Below, in pieces: positions 18,814-28,472 of a stretch of 64,000 nt of DNA. Position 1 is the first letter of the stretch; each line of letters starts with the position of its first letter. The notes below the pieces were generated by a model, which had not been told where the DNA came from, searched no databases, and saw only the letters and a program-made list of their open reading frames with translations. The position numbers and the translations under genes are program-made. The DNA is from Rhodopseudomonas rhenobacensis (GTDB lineage Bacteria; Pseudomonadota; Alphaproteobacteria; Rhizobiales; Xanthobacteraceae), in contig NZ_JACHIH010000007.1 of assembly GCF_014203125.1 (NCBI RefSeq), positions 62,001 to 126,000 on the forward strand. The letters are read 5' to 3'.

Positions 18814-19370
18814 TTCAAAGCTCCTTTTGTGGGTTAACAATTCTAATTCAATCGGCGTCCATGAAACAAGTTCCTACTCACCTGGTAAAGATTAGTTGAC
18901 AGGTAATAACGTAGGACGGCGGGGGTGATCCATCGCGATCCCTGCGAGCGCCGGGCGCGGTCGAAAATGCACATTGGCGACGCCCTGCGCGGCTGTCGCT
19001 AAGACTCAAGAGTCGCTTCGCTCGTCACTCACCGCGGGCCGGTGTAATCCGTGCTGCGTCAGACGAAATCCGGGACTAATTTGCAAAATAATCGCAACTA
19101 AGCGACGCGCGACGCGGTGAGATCAACGCGAATGGAAATATCCCTGAAGTGATACGCGGCTTGGACGATTAGTATCGACGTAGCCGAATCTTTGGATGGG
19201 GCGAGTCAGCTGATTTCATTGACAATAATGGCCCGACAAATCACGCTTAGTTGATGAAATGACGTGTTGCACGTCGTTCGTGAACTGAGATGCGCAGTTC
19301 GCTTCTCCATCAAACATGTCGGTTTGCTAGTTGCGCGGGCAAACTGCGAGCCATTATAGAGGAGTTCTTT
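18814..19370. other. 557-base intergenic region, lower G+C
   Basis: No gene recognised. It should contain the promoters of the leftward small gene and the rightward amino-acid transporter. TTGACA occurs at 19219-19224 at a plausible distance, but no good -10 follows. GAGGAG at about 19359-19364 is the ribosome site of the next gene. Confidence 0.35.
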
Positions 19371-20411
19371 ATGAGACATATGTTGCGCCGGCGCGCCGGC
19401 ACTTTCATTCAGGCGACGGCGGTCGCGGTCGCCATGCTCGGCGCGGTCACCGCGGCCGATGCAGGGCCGACGCTCGATGCCATCAATGCACGCGGCAAGA
19501 TCAAGGTCGGCGTCGGCACGTCGCCCGGCTTCTTCGCCCCGGACAGCAACGGAAAATGGCAGGGCTTCTTCGTTGATTTCGGCCGCGCCCTCGCAGTCAC
19601 CGTGTTCAACGACCCGGAGAAGGTGGAGTTCACCTCGTCGTCGCCGCAGCAGCGGCTGCCGTCGTTGCAGGCGGGCGAATTCGATGTTCTGCTCTCCGGC
19701 GTGACGCAGACCATCACGCGGTCCTTCAAGCTCGGTTTCCATTTCGGACCCGTGGTGTTCTATGATGGCCAAGGCCTGCTGGTTAAGAAGTCGCTCGGCG
19801 TCAGCAAGGGCGCTGACCTGAACGGCGCCACGATCGGGATTCAAAGCGGCACCACCGGCGAGCTCAACATCGCCGACTTCTTCCGCAAGAACAAGAACAC
19901 CTTCAAGCCCGTCGTGATCGAGGAGACCAAGGAGCTTCGTACGGCGCTGGAATCCGGCCGGGTCGATGCTTTGACCCAGGACGCGACCGACCTCGCCATC
20001 ACCCGCGTGCAGCTGACGAAGCCGGATGACTACGTGCTGTTGCCGGAACGGCTCTCCAAGGAGCCGCTGGCGCCGGCGATCCGGTCCGGCGACGACCGCT
20101 GGCTCGAGGTCGTCAACTGGACCGTCTACGCCACCATCCAGGCTGAAGAGCTCGGCATCACCAAAGCCAACGTCGACAGCCTGCTGGAAAGCGACGATCC
20201 CGAGATCAAGCGCTTTCTCGGGACCGACAAATCGCTTGGCGAGGCGATCGGGCTCGATCCGAAATTCGCCTATAACATCGTCAAGGCGGTCGGCAATTAC
20301 GGCGAGATCTACGAGCGCAATGTCGGCAAGGGCACCAAGCTCGACTTCGAGCGCGGCTATAACCAGCTCTGGACCAAGGGCGGTCTGCTGTATTCCCCGC
20401 CGTTCCGCTGA
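19371..20411 (+). CDS. Amino-acid ABC transporter substrate-binding protein (AapJ-like)
   Basis: 346 residues, with signal peptide (VAVAMLGAVTAADAG) and a family-3 solute-binding fold: TLDAINARGKIKVGVGTSPGFF, GKWQGFFVDFGRALA and the QSGTTGELN and EALxxGRVDALTQD-type segments. It is most like the general L-amino-acid binding proteins of rhizobia. A strong GAGGAG precedes the ATG at 19371. It is the first gene of a three-gene operon with two permeases but no ATPase. Ligand unknown; a sulfur-containing amino acid would fit the island but is speculation. Confidence 0.85.
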   Translation: MRHMLRRRAGTFIQATAVAVAMLGAVTAADAGPTLDAINARGKIKVGVGTSPGFFAPDSNGKWQGFFVDFGRALAVTVFNDPEKVEFTSSSPQQRLPSLQAGEFDVLLSGVTQTITRSFKLGFHFGPVVFYDGQGLLVKKSLGVSKGADLNGATIGIQSGTTGELNIADFFRKNKNTFKPVVIEETKELRTALESGRVDALTQDATDLAITRVQLTKPDDYVLLPERLSKEPLAPAIRSGDDRWLEVVNWTVYATIQAEELGITKANVDSLLESDDPEIKRFLGTDKSLGEAIGLDPKFAYNIVKAVGNYGEIYERNVGKGTKLDFERGYNQLWTKGGLLYSPPFR

Positions 20412-20420
20412 GTTGCGGCG

Positions 20421-21623
20421 ATGGCGGACATCGGACAATTGCCGACCGCGGCGAGGCCGAACCCAACCGGGTTCGGCTTTCGTCATGTGATGGCGGCGTG
20501 GTGGGGAGAGCGGCCGCTGGCGCAGCTCGGCGTGTTTCTTTGCGTCGGCATCGTGTTGGGCTATCTCGGTTCCAATCTGTCCGGCAACATGGAGCGCGTC
20601 GGCATCAGCCCGGGCTTCGCATTCTTCTGGTACGCAGCCAATTTCGAGATTGGCGAGTCGCCGATCAACTATGCGGCTGGCGATAGCTACGGCCGGGCCA
20701 TCCTGGTCGGCCTCCTGAACACGGTGAAGGTGGCCGCAGTCGGTTGCGTTCTCGCCACCATCCTTGGCGTCGCGCTTGGCGTCGCGCGGCTGTCGCACAA
20801 TCGGCTGCTGTCCGGACTGATACGCGGCTACATCGAACTCGTACGCAATACGCCGCTGTTGCTGCAATTGTTCTTCTGGAACATCACCGTGCATATGCTG
20901 CCGGGGCCGCGCCAGGCCTTCGAGCCGATGCCGGGCGTGCTGCTGTCCAACCGCGGGGTGTTCGCGCCGGCGTTGCAGTCGAGCGCGGAATGGATCGCGC
21001 TGATCATCCTTGCATTGTTGCTGCTGATCGGGTGGGTGGCTCGCCTGCGGCGGCTTGGCGGTGCCAGGTTGTCGGCGGGTGTGCTCGCCGTGGCGTTGTT
21101 GTCGGCGGTGGTCCTGCCGCTGGCCGTGGCGCGCGCGTTCGGGGTCTCGATCGCCGTCGACTGGCCGCGGCTCGAGGGCTTCAACATTGCCGGCGGCCTG
21201 TCGCTGTCGCCCGAATTTGCCGCATTGGTGATCGGGCTGGTGGTGAATTCCGCAGCCGGCGTCGCCGAGACGGTGCGCGCCGGGATTCTCTCGGTGCCGA
21301 CCGGCCAATGGGAGGCGGGGCAGGCCTGTGGCCTCAGTCGATGGCACGTGCTGCGGCTCATCGTGGTGCCGCAAGCGCTGCGCGTCATCGTCCCGGTGAT
21401 GACCTCGAACTATCTCAGCCTGACCAAGAACTCCAGCCTGGCGGTGGCGATCGGTTTCCCGGACCTGGTCAGCGTGCTCAACACCACGGCCAACACCACG
21501 GGTCAGGCGCTTGAGACCATCGCCATCATGATGCTGGTCTATCTGTCGCTCAGCCTTGGCGTGTCCGTGGCGATGAACGGGTACAACCGCCGCTTGGCGA
21601 TGCGCGAGGCAGGTCGCTCGTGA
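20421..21623 (+). CDS. Amino-acid ABC transporter permease (AapQ-like)
   Basis: 400 residues with about eight membrane segments. It has the large periplasmic insert characteristic of AapQ-type permeases and the C-terminal EAA loop GQACGLSRWHVLRLIVVPQALRVI; the segment RGYIELVRNTPLLLQLFFW is the HisMQ-type signature. It pairs with the next permease (four-base overlap at 21620-21623) to form the channel. It starts nine bases after the binding-protein stop. Confidence 0.86.
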   Translation: MADIGQLPTAARPNPTGFGFRHVMAAWWGERPLAQLGVFLCVGIVLGYLGSNLSGNMERVGISPGFAFFWYAANFEIGESPINYAAGDSYGRAILVGLLNTVKVAAVGCVLATILGVALGVARLSHNRLLSGLIRGYIELVRNTPLLLQLFFWNITVHMLPGPRQAFEPMPGVLLSNRGVFAPALQSSAEWIALIILALLLLIGWVARLRRLGGARLSAGVLAVALLSAVVLPLAVARAFGVSIAVDWPRLEGFNIAGGLSLSPEFAALVIGLVVNSAAGVAETVRAGILSVPTGQWEAGQACGLSRWHVLRLIVVPQALRVIVPVMTSNYLSLTKNSSLAVAIGFPDLVSVLNTTANTTGQALETIAIMMLVYLSLSLGVSVAMNGYNRRLAMREAGRS

Positions 21624-22702
21624 CGGTGACAAGTCTCAATTCCGAATCCCGGCGCACCCAGCGGCGCGGCGTCACGGTGGCGCCGTGGCGCCGCGGCCTG
21701 CTGGATTCTCCCGGCAACATCGCGATCACGCTGGGCTATGTCCTCGTCGTTGCCTGGCTCGGCATTCCGTTTCTTCGTTGGGTGGTCTTCGACGCGACAT
21801 TTAGTTCGGACGCTGCCGGCTGCGCGTCCGGCGGCGGCGCTTGCTGGGCCTTCATCGGCGAGAAATGGCGCTTCATCCTGTTCGGCACCTATCCGGTTGA
21901 ACGCCATTGGCGGCCGGCCTCGGCCTGCATTCTGCTGATCGGCCTCCTGATCGCGGCCTGCATCCCGCGATTCTGGGGACGCGGGCTGGGCTACGCGGGG
22001 GCGGCAGGCCTCATCGTCGCCGCGATGTTGCTGTGCGGGGTTCCCGGGCCGATCGTCGCGACCGATCAATGGGGCGGGCTGCCGGTCACGCTGTTCCTGT
22101 CGGTCGGCGCTTTCGCCGGGGCGTTTCCTCTCGCGATCTGTCTGGCGCTGTGGCGACGCTCCGACCAGGGCGGCGTGCGCTGGCTTGCCACCGCCTTCAT
22201 CGAGGTGGTGCGCGGCGTGCCGCTGATTTCGCTGCTCTATGTGGCGACGTTGCTGTTTCCGCTGATGCTGCCCGCCGGCGCCAGCCTCGACAAATTCGTT
22301 CGCGCTGGCGCCGCGCTGACGCTGTTCGTCGCCGCCTATCTGGCCGAAATCATCCGAGCCGGTTTGCAGGCCGTGCCGCGCGGCCAGTATGAAGCCGCGC
22401 TGTCCCTCGGATTGTCGCAGCGCCAGGCGACGCTGCTGGTCGTGCTGCCGCAGGCGTTGCGCGCGGTGATCCCGCCGATGGTCAATCTGGCGACCGGAAT
22501 GTTCCAGGAGACCACACTGGTCGTCATCATCGGAATGTTCGACCTGCTCAATACCGCGCGGGCCGCCGCCAACGATCCGAATTGGATCGGCTACTACAAC
22601 GAAGCCTTTGCATTCGTGGCGCTGATCTATTTCGTGTTCTGCTTCAGCCTGTCGCGCTACAGCCTCTGGCTGGAGCGCCGCTTCGGTCAGGCCAAGCGGT
22701 GA
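21620..22702 (+). CDS. Amino-acid ABC transporter permease (AapM-like)
   Basis: 360 residues with multiple membrane segments and the family signature FIEVVRGVPLISLLYVATLLFPL, then LSLGLSQRQATLLVVLPQALRAVIPPM. A cysteine-containing periplasmic insert (AAGCASGGGACWAF) follows the first membrane helix, as in AapM. Its start GTG/ATG overlaps the preceding permease stop. In standard aap operons an ATPase gene (aapP) follows; here the next gene is a LysR regulator, so the ATPase must come from elsewhere. Confidence 0.86.
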   Translation: MTVTSLNSESRRTQRRGVTVAPWRRGLLDSPGNIAITLGYVLVVAWLGIPFLRWVVFDATFSSDAAGCASGGGACWAFIGEKWRFILFGTYPVERHWRPASACILLIGLLIAACIPRFWGRGLGYAGAAGLIVAAMLLCGVPGPIVATDQWGGLPVTLFLSVGAFAGAFPLAICLALWRRSDQGGVRWLATAFIEVVRGVPLISLLYVATLLFPLMLPAGASLDKFVRAGAALTLFVAAYLAEIIRAGLQAVPRGQYEAALSLGLSQRQATLLVVLPQALRAVIPPMVNLATGMFQETTLVVIIGMFDLLNTARAAANDPNWIGYYNEAFAFVALIYFVFCFSLSRYSLWLERRFGQAKR

Positions 22703-22792
22703 TCGCCAGATGTCGTTGATCGATCAGCCTGGGACGCAAGCGCATTCATCGCGGCGGGATGTCGGCCTCGTCCGAAGCGATGCAGCCGTCCG

Positions 22793-23695
22793 ATGAGTCG
22801 TCGCCTGCCACCATTGATTCCGTTGCGAGCCTTCGAGGCCGTAGGCCGCACCGGAAGCATCCGCGCCGCCGCCGAGGAGCTGTCGGTCAGCCATTCGGTG
22901 GTCTCGCATCACCTGCAAACGCTGCAGCAGCAGCTGCGCGTCAAGCTGGTTCAGGCCCGTGGCCGCGGTATCGAACTCACCCCAGAAGGGATCAGGTTTC
23001 AGGAGGAGATCGCACGGTCGTTCGACCAGATCGCGCAGGCGACCTGCAATCTCGGCGGCGCCCCTGCCGATCGGACGCTGAAGATCTGGTGCCGACCGGG
23101 GCTCGCCGAGCGCAAGCTGATGCCGTCGCTGCCGGATCTCAGAGCCAAGCTGCGGGACCGCGACATTGTGCTGTGCCCGACCAATCTGCGTCCAGACCTC
23201 ACGGCCGGTGAGGCCGACGTCGAGGTGACATCCCTGCATCATATCAGCTCCGATACGCGATTGTCCGCGGAGCTTCTGAGCCGTCCGCGGGTCTTTCCGA
23301 TCGTCAGCCCCGGCTTTCTGGCGCGCTATCCGGAGGTCACCAAGTTTGAATCGCTGACGCGGATGCCGCTGCTGCATGAGGATAGCACCAAACAATGGGA
23401 GCGCTGGCTCTGCGCCGTGCGACCAGGGTCGTTCGATCAGCTGTGCGGAGTGCGGCTGTGGAATGCGCAGTTGACGATCCAGGCCGCGCGGTTGGGGCAG
23501 GGCATCGCCTTGTCCAATGACGCGCTGGTTTCCGAGGAACTTGCCGCCGGCGATCTGGTCGAGCCGATTGCCTCGAATGTGCGACTTTGGGGTTACTACG
23601 TTCTGAGTAAGGCGTCGCGATGGCGCGACCCGGCCATCGTAGTCGTCCGCGAATGGTTGCATGACATCTGCACCGCGGTGCCGCAGCAGGCTTGA
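22793..23695 (+). CDS. LysR-family transcriptional regulator
   Basis: 300 residues. The N-terminal HTH is PLRAFEAVGRTGSIRAAAEEL / VSHSVVSHHLQTLQQQL, followed by a LysR effector domain of the GcvA-like branch (RGRGIELTPEGIRFQEEI, QAARLGQGIALSNDALV). It lies 90 bases after the amino-acid permease on the same strand and may regulate that transporter or other sulfur genes. A LysR protein is known to control Mar genes in Rhodospirillum; whether this one does is unknown. Confidence 0.85.
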   Translation: MSRRLPPLIPLRAFEAVGRTGSIRAAAEELSVSHSVVSHHLQTLQQQLRVKLVQARGRGIELTPEGIRFQEEIARSFDQIAQATCNLGGAPADRTLKIWCRPGLAERKLMPSLPDLRAKLRDRDIVLCPTNLRPDLTAGEADVEVTSLHHISSDTRLSAELLSRPRVFPIVSPGFLARYPEVTKFESLTRMPLLHEDSTKQWERWLCAVRPGSFDQLCGVRLWNAQLTIQAARLGQGIALSNDALVSEELAAGDLVEPIASNVRLWGYYVLSKASRWRDPAIVVVREWLHDICTAVPQQA

Positions 23696-24135
23696 TTGTC
23701 GGCAGGGTGCGTCGTTTAGGTCACACCCATTTGCCTGTTGCGAAGTAGCACGCGAGGCGTAGCTACAAGATGCCCTCGCACTTCGCGACGTTACAATCGT
23801 TACCCGCCTGAGGCCGTCGCCATATCAACGCGCGTCGCGTCCCGTGGGTTTGTCGAACAATCTGCTACCCGTCGTAGATGAGATTAGTTCGCCGGTTTGG
23901 TGCGGAGACCTCTTGCGTCCATTGCTGCAGCAGATCGACCAGTTAGTTAGATATTACATGATTGTCCGGATCGAAGCCGCCAAACATAGTTTTTTGCAAC
24001 GGCTTGTCGTGCATCACCGACATTTCGCAAATCATCAGACGGGGTAGCTGCATTTTGCAGCAGCGCGGATCTGTGGGCGGGGCAAGCGCGTGAAACACGG
24101 CGACACAATCGCCATTGAAACGGGGGACGTTGATT
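23696..24135. other. 440-base intergenic region
   Basis: It contains the promoter for the porin gene. Short open frames at 23844-24047 (plus) and 23943-24188 (minus) have no family resemblance. GGGGGA at about 24122-24127 is the ribosome site for the porin ATG at 24136. Confidence 0.35.
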
Positions 24136-25536
24136 ATGCGAATGACTGAAATATTACTTACCAGTGTTTGCGCTGCGGCCATCGGCATCGGCCTCGGGGC
24201 TGGGCCGGCCGCCGCCGACGAGGCCGGGGATCTTAAATCGGAAGTGAAGGCGCTCAGGGCCGCACTCGAAGCCGTGCAGAAACGTCAGCAGGCGCTGGAG
24301 CGCAAGGAGGCGGTACGACAGGCCGCTGCGGCCTCCGCCCCCGCCGCCGGGCCCTTGCTGGCGGTGAAGTCGCCGTTTGCCACCGCGCATCCTGGCTATC
24401 TGCAGATCCCCGGCAGCAATACGCTGATCAAGATCGGCGGCTATGTGAAGGTCGATGGCGTTTACGACGTCAAAGGCAGCTTCAACGGCACAGCGGCCAC
24501 GTTCGGCGACATTCCGCTGGAAGGCACCGCGGCGTCGAAGCGCAATCCGAATTTCAGCGCGACCGCCCGCGAAAGTCGTTTCAACATCGCCACCTTGACG
24601 CCGACCGAATTGGGCGAACTCAAGACCTTCATCGAAGGCGATTTCTACGGGGCCGGCGGCAACGCCGAGCAATCCAACAGCTACGGTTTCCGGCTGCGTC
24701 AGGCCTATTTCGAAGTCGGCCCGTGGCTCGCTGGCCAAGCCTGGACGACCTTCGCCGATCTCGAGACGGTGCCCGAAACGCTGGAATTCAACGGTCCGTC
24801 CGGCTTCCCGATCGCCCGCCAGGCGCTGGTTCGCTACACCACCGCGCTCGGGCCGGGCGCTCTCAGTCTGGCGTTTGAGAATCCGTCGAGCGACGCCCAA
24901 TACACCCACGCGGTCTGGCCGGATTCGATCGGGACGAATTTCGCGCCGGAGGGCGTGGTGCGATGGAAGGCCGATCCGTCCTGGGGCCATGTCGCCGTCG
25001 CGGGCCTCGCCCGCGAGATCAGCGCCGACACCGGCGGCCCGAATATCTTCGGCATCACCGGCAAGTCCTCGACCTTCGGCTGGGGCGTGCTGGGCGCGAT
25101 CGGATTCAATACCATCGGCAAGGATCGGCTGTCGTTCCAGGGAATCGTCGGCGAGGGCATCGGTCGCTACTTCAACAACGGCGCCGACGACAATTACCAA
25201 GGCGCCTCGGTCAATCTCGACGGGTCGGTACGCGCCACGCCGGCATTTGGCGTGACCGCCAGCTACAAGCACTATTGGAACGACTGGGTCCGGTCGACGG
25301 TGGCCTATGGTCACACCGAGTATGACAACGAGCTGCCGCGCGACCAGCTCAATTCGATTCGCAGTATCGATTCGGTGCACGCCAACTTGTTGTTCAACCC
25401 GTTTGTGAACACCACGGTCGGCGTCGAATACGTCTTCGGGCATATCAAGAAGGATGCGTTCGATCCGGCGACCGGGGCGACGGGCCCGGACGGCTGGGCG
25501 CATCGCATCCAGACGTCGGCGATCGTCAACTTCTGA
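24136..25536 (+). CDS. DcaP-type outer-membrane porin
   Basis: 466 residues with signal peptide (MRMTEILLTSVCAAAIGIGLGAGPAAA), then a short coiled coil (about residues 28-60, DLKSEVKALRAALEAVQKRQQALERK) that trimerises DcaP-type porins. A beta-barrel follows (TLIKIGGYVKVDGVYD, ARESRFNIATLTP) and ends in F (TSAIVNF), the outer-membrane insertion signal. The family admits negatively charged small molecules such as dicarboxylates; organosulfonates would be reasonable cargo here. The ATG at 24136 with GGGGGA before it is preferred over a TTG at 24115. A strong hairpin follows the gene. Confidence 0.85.
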   Translation: MRMTEILLTSVCAAAIGIGLGAGPAAADEAGDLKSEVKALRAALEAVQKRQQALERKEAVRQAAAASAPAAGPLLAVKSPFATAHPGYLQIPGSNTLIKIGGYVKVDGVYDVKGSFNGTAATFGDIPLEGTAASKRNPNFSATARESRFNIATLTPTELGELKTFIEGDFYGAGGNAEQSNSYGFRLRQAYFEVGPWLAGQAWTTFADLETVPETLEFNGPSGFPIARQALVRYTTALGPGALSLAFENPSSDAQYTHAVWPDSIGTNFAPEGVVRWKADPSWGHVAVAGLAREISADTGGPNIFGITGKSSTFGWGVLGAIGFNTIGKDRLSFQGIVGEGIGRYFNNGADDNYQGASVNLDGSVRATPAFGVTASYKHYWNDWVRSTVAYGHTEYDNELPRDQLNSIRSIDSVHANLLFNPFVNTTVGVEYVFGHIKKDAFDPATGATGPDGWAHRIQTSAIVNF

Positions 25537-25576
25537 GCGCGGCCGCATCACGCGGCTGACCGTTACGACATCGATG

Positions 25577-25601
25577 GACCGGCGGCGTTGCGCCGCCGGT
25601 C
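25577..25601 (+). terminator. Strong hairpin terminator after the porin gene
   Basis: GACCGGCGGCG (25577-25587) and CGCCGCCGGTC (25591-25601) form a perfect 11-base-pair G+C stem with loop TTG. It lies 41 bases past the porin stop. No long T-run follows. Confidence 0.7.
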
Positions 25602-25667
25602 ATGAGTTTGGGGACCGACCCCGTATGTCCTGCCCCCGCCGGGACGGCTAGCATCATTTCACATGGC

Positions 25668-25860
25668 TCAGAACGTCGCCTTCATGTTGACATAGAAAGT
25701 TCGCCCGACTTCCGGATAACCCAGGCGAGGGCGCTGTTTCTGGGCAGCGTCACCGTGATCGCAATTCTCGTGCACTGCTGTGCTGTCGCACACCACCTGG
25801 TTCCCGACATACTGGAAGGGCAAGGTCGCGGCGATCGAGAGCCAGGTCAACATCAGATAG
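25668..25860 (-). pseudogene. C-terminal relic of a TonB-dependent receptor
   Basis: The minus-strand frame ending at 25668 reads ...LSIAATLPFQYVGNQVV... and finishes RLGYPEVGRTFYVNMKATF. A final aromatic residue after a GRTFYVNMKATF strand is how TonB-dependent outer-membrane receptors end. Upstream the resemblance fades within about 60 residues, so only the last strands of the barrel survive. It may once have served siderophore or sulfur-ester uptake. Confidence 0.45.
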
Positions 25861-25962
25861 CATTTCCTGAGAGCACGTGCAGCCGGCCGGGATCCACGGG
25901 CCATTCCTTTGCGACGACGCATGATCCTCACGCGCGCAAGGCATGGGGTAACGGGATTCATC

Positions 25963-27123
25963 ATGGTGTATGCCCCTGTTCCCGAAGACCCGCGGCTTCC
26001 GCCGGTTCTCATCAACATGTTTTCTGAAACCCAGACCAGGCCGAGCCCGGCGATGCGCGAGGCGATGGCTTCCGCCGAGGTCGGCGACGAGCAGATGGGC
26101 GCCGATCCGACGGTGAATGCGTTGTGCGAGCGGGTGGCCAACCTGCTCGGCAAGGAGTCTGCGGTGTTCATGCCGTCGGGCACGATCTGCAACGTCGCCG
26201 CGACGCTGACTGCCGGCCTGGCGACGAGATTCTCGCGCATGAAACCGCTCACATCTTGACGCTGGAGGGCGGCGCCCATGCGGCGCTCGGCGGCGTTCAG
26301 ATCAGGGCGCTGCATGGCGCCGGCGGCCAATTCACGGCCGACGGACTTCGACGAGCGCTTCGTCGCCCCGACCGGCGTCAAGCGCGGCAAGCGCTGATCA
26401 GCGTCGAGCAGACCACCAATCTCGGCGGCGGGACGATCTGGGAAGAATCCGAGCTCGATGCCGTGGTGGACATCGCGAGGGCCGCGGGGTTGGCGACCCA
26501 CATGGACGGCGCGCGGCTGCTGAATGCCTGCGTTGTCACCGGCCTCAGCCCGCGCCAGATGGTCGCCGGATGGGATTCGGTCTGGATCGATTTCAGCAAG
26601 GGGCTATGTGCGCCGCTCGGCGCCGCGCTGGCCGGATCGCGCCGCTTTGTCGACCAGGTTTGGCGCTGGAAACTGCGGCTCGGCGGCTCGTTGCGGCACG
26701 CCGGCATCTGTGCCGCCGCCTGTCACTACGCGCTCGACCACAATGTCGGCCGCCTTGCCGACGATCACGCCAACTCCTGGACGCTCGCCGACGGGCTGTC
26801 GGCGATCCCCGGCATCGTTGTGCAGGCCCTGCAATCCAATCTGGTGTTCTTCAATGCCAGCGGCGCCGGATTGAGCAACGAGCGAATGGAGACCGCGGTG
26901 CGCCAGCATGGCGTGATGATCTCGATCATGGGCGGTCGGCTGCGCGCCTGCACCTATCTCGACGTCAGCGCCGCGATGGTCCAGGGAAACATTGGAGATC
27001 TTCGGCGAGGTCTTTCGCAATCGGGACGTTGGCGAATTGAGGCAGCGCGAGTTTTTCGGGCGTGGCCTGATCGTTGGTCTTCCTCGTCAGCCCATGGTGC
27101 TGGCGCGGACCACCGTGGTGTAG
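25963..27123 (+). pseudogene. Low-specificity threonine aldolase-like PLP enzyme, frameshifted
   Basis: The first frame (from ATG 25963) gives NMFSETQTRPSPAMREAM, EVGDEQMGADPTVNAL and ESAVFMPSGTICNVAAT. At about 26222-26232 it goes out of phase and continues as AHETAHILTLEGGAHAALGG, EQTTNLGGGTIW, THMDGARLLNA and WIDFSKGLCAPLGAALAGS (PLP lysine in SKG). A second phase change at about 26985-26990 leads to TLEIFGEVFRNRDV and a stop at 27123. The family is about 345-350 residues and one chain. The 3' end overlaps the convergent nitrogenase-like gene. The missing bases at the first break would be explained by deletion between two GCGAC copies. Non-functional unless the breaks are sequencing errors. 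Confidence 0.75.
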
Positions 27124-28466
27124 GTTCGCTCGATCAGCGCCAGCGCGCCGCGATAGCCCACATAGGCGCGCGACAGCACTACTTCGTCGGTGCAGGGATA
27201 TCCGATCTCGACCAGCGGTGCGCCGATCGAATCCGCCAGCGCCGCCTCCCAGGTGGTGCCGAACACGATCGGTAGCTCACCGCTGAAATCGGCCTGCCGT
27301 ATCGACTGATGGATCAGGAAGCCGTCCTGCTCGAACGCCACCTCGGCGCCTTCCCCCAGCGCGCGATAGCGTGCCTCGATCGCCTCGCGATGCTCCGGCG
27401 GCGGATTTTCGCTGATCACCATCGGTCCGGGATTGAGCCCCAGCTGCTCGATCAGGAAGGTCGCCACCGCGAGGTTATAGGCGCTCTCGCTGACCACCAC
27501 GGCCTGCGACGGCAGCCGATACTGGCTGGTGCAGCCGGCATAGAACGCGGCGAAGTCGCGCAGATAGATGTAGTGTTCCTTCTCCTCGGCGGCGATGAAG
27601 GCTTCGGCGCGGTTGCGGTCGAGCCCGGCGAATTCCACCACCTCGCGCAAAAACGCGCTGGTCGCTCGGGCGCCGATGGGAATTGTCGGCACGTGCAGGA
27701 ACGGCTGGCCGCAGGCCTGTTCGAGATGCGCCGCGGTGGCGAGCCCGAGCCACGGCGACAGCACCAGGTTGAACTGCGCGCGCGGAATCGCCCGCCACTC
27801 CTCGACGCCGGCGGACGCCGGGCCGAACAGGATGTTCACCTCGAGCCCGATGCCCTGCAAAATCCGTTTGATCTCGGAGAGGTCGCCGCGCCAGAACGGA
27901 TTCTGATAGGGCAGCAACGACCAGACATTGACCAGCCCTTGCTGTTTCGGGACATCCCCTTGGCCCGCGAACTGATCGACGATGGCGCGGATGATGATCT
28001 CGTGGCCTGAGAAATTGTTGCCCCGATAGCCGGTGGTTTCGGCGAACACGATCGGCACGCCGCGCTTCTGATAGCGACTGACCACGCTCGCCACGTCGTC
28101 GCCGACTAGACCCGGAATGCAGCCGGACTGCACCACGTAGAGATCGGCCGTCATGACTTTCAGCGTCGAGCGGATCAGTTCGTCGAGCCGGTCGGCGCCG
28201 CCGAAGATCACCTCCTGATTGCCGAGATTGGTCGAGGGGACATGGAATTCACCGCCCTGATAGCCGTTGATGCCGGATAGCGCATGGAACTGCTTGGTGG
28301 CGCAGCCCGGGCCGCAATGGGTGATCGGCACCGCGCCGGGGATCGCGATTACGCTGGCCAGCGCGCCGAGGCTGCATCCATAGCGAACCTGCTCGATCGC
28401 GCCCGGCGAACTGCAGAACGACTCCGAGGAATCGCGAGGGTTGGAAACCGGAGATAACATCGGCAA
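27087..28466 (-). CDS. Nitrogenase-like beta subunit (NifK/MarK paralogue), module A
   Basis: 459 residues, closely similar in layout to MarK at 42911-44293. The three P-cluster cysteines are kept: C31 (RYGCSLGAL), C55 (in THCGPGCATKQ) and the one in VVQSGCIPGLVGDD. It also shares GLVNVWSLLPYQNPFWRGDL and FNLVLSPWLGLATA with MarK. It would form a heterotetramer with the D-like protein encoded just upstream (six-base gap). It lacks the N-terminal extension of true NifK. ATG at 28466 or 28460 are both possible starts. Related to the Mar/group IV nitrogenase-like enzymes; actual substrate unknown. Confidence 0.85.
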   Translation of the reverse strand: MPMLSPVSNPRDSSESFCSSPGAIEQVRYGCSLGALASVIAIPGAVPITHCGPGCATKQFHALSGINGYQGGEFHVPSTNLGNQEVIFGGADRLDELIRSTLKVMTADLYVVQSGCIPGLVGDDVASVVSRYQKRGVPIVFAETTGYRGNNFSGHEIIIRAIVDQFAGQGDVPKQQGLVNVWSLLPYQNPFWRGDLSEIKRILQGIGLEVNILFGPASAGVEEWRAIPRAQFNLVLSPWLGLATAAHLEQACGQPFLHVPTIPIGARATSAFLREVVEFAGLDRNRAEAFIAAEEKEHYIYLRDFAAFYAGCTSQYRLPSQAVVVSESAYNLAVATFLIEQLGLNPGPMVISENPPPEHREAIEARYRALGEGAEVAFEQDGFLIHQSIRQADFSGELPIVFGTTWEAALADSIGAPLVEIGYPCTDEVVLSRAYVGYRGALALIERTYTTVVRASTMG

Positions 28467-28472
28467 GTGTCC

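Noticed and set aside
19206-21632. 808-residue minus-strand open frame
   Set aside because: It is antisense to a well-supported binding-protein and permease pair, has histidine/glutamine/arginine-rich composition typical of shadow frames in high-G+C DNA and matches no family.
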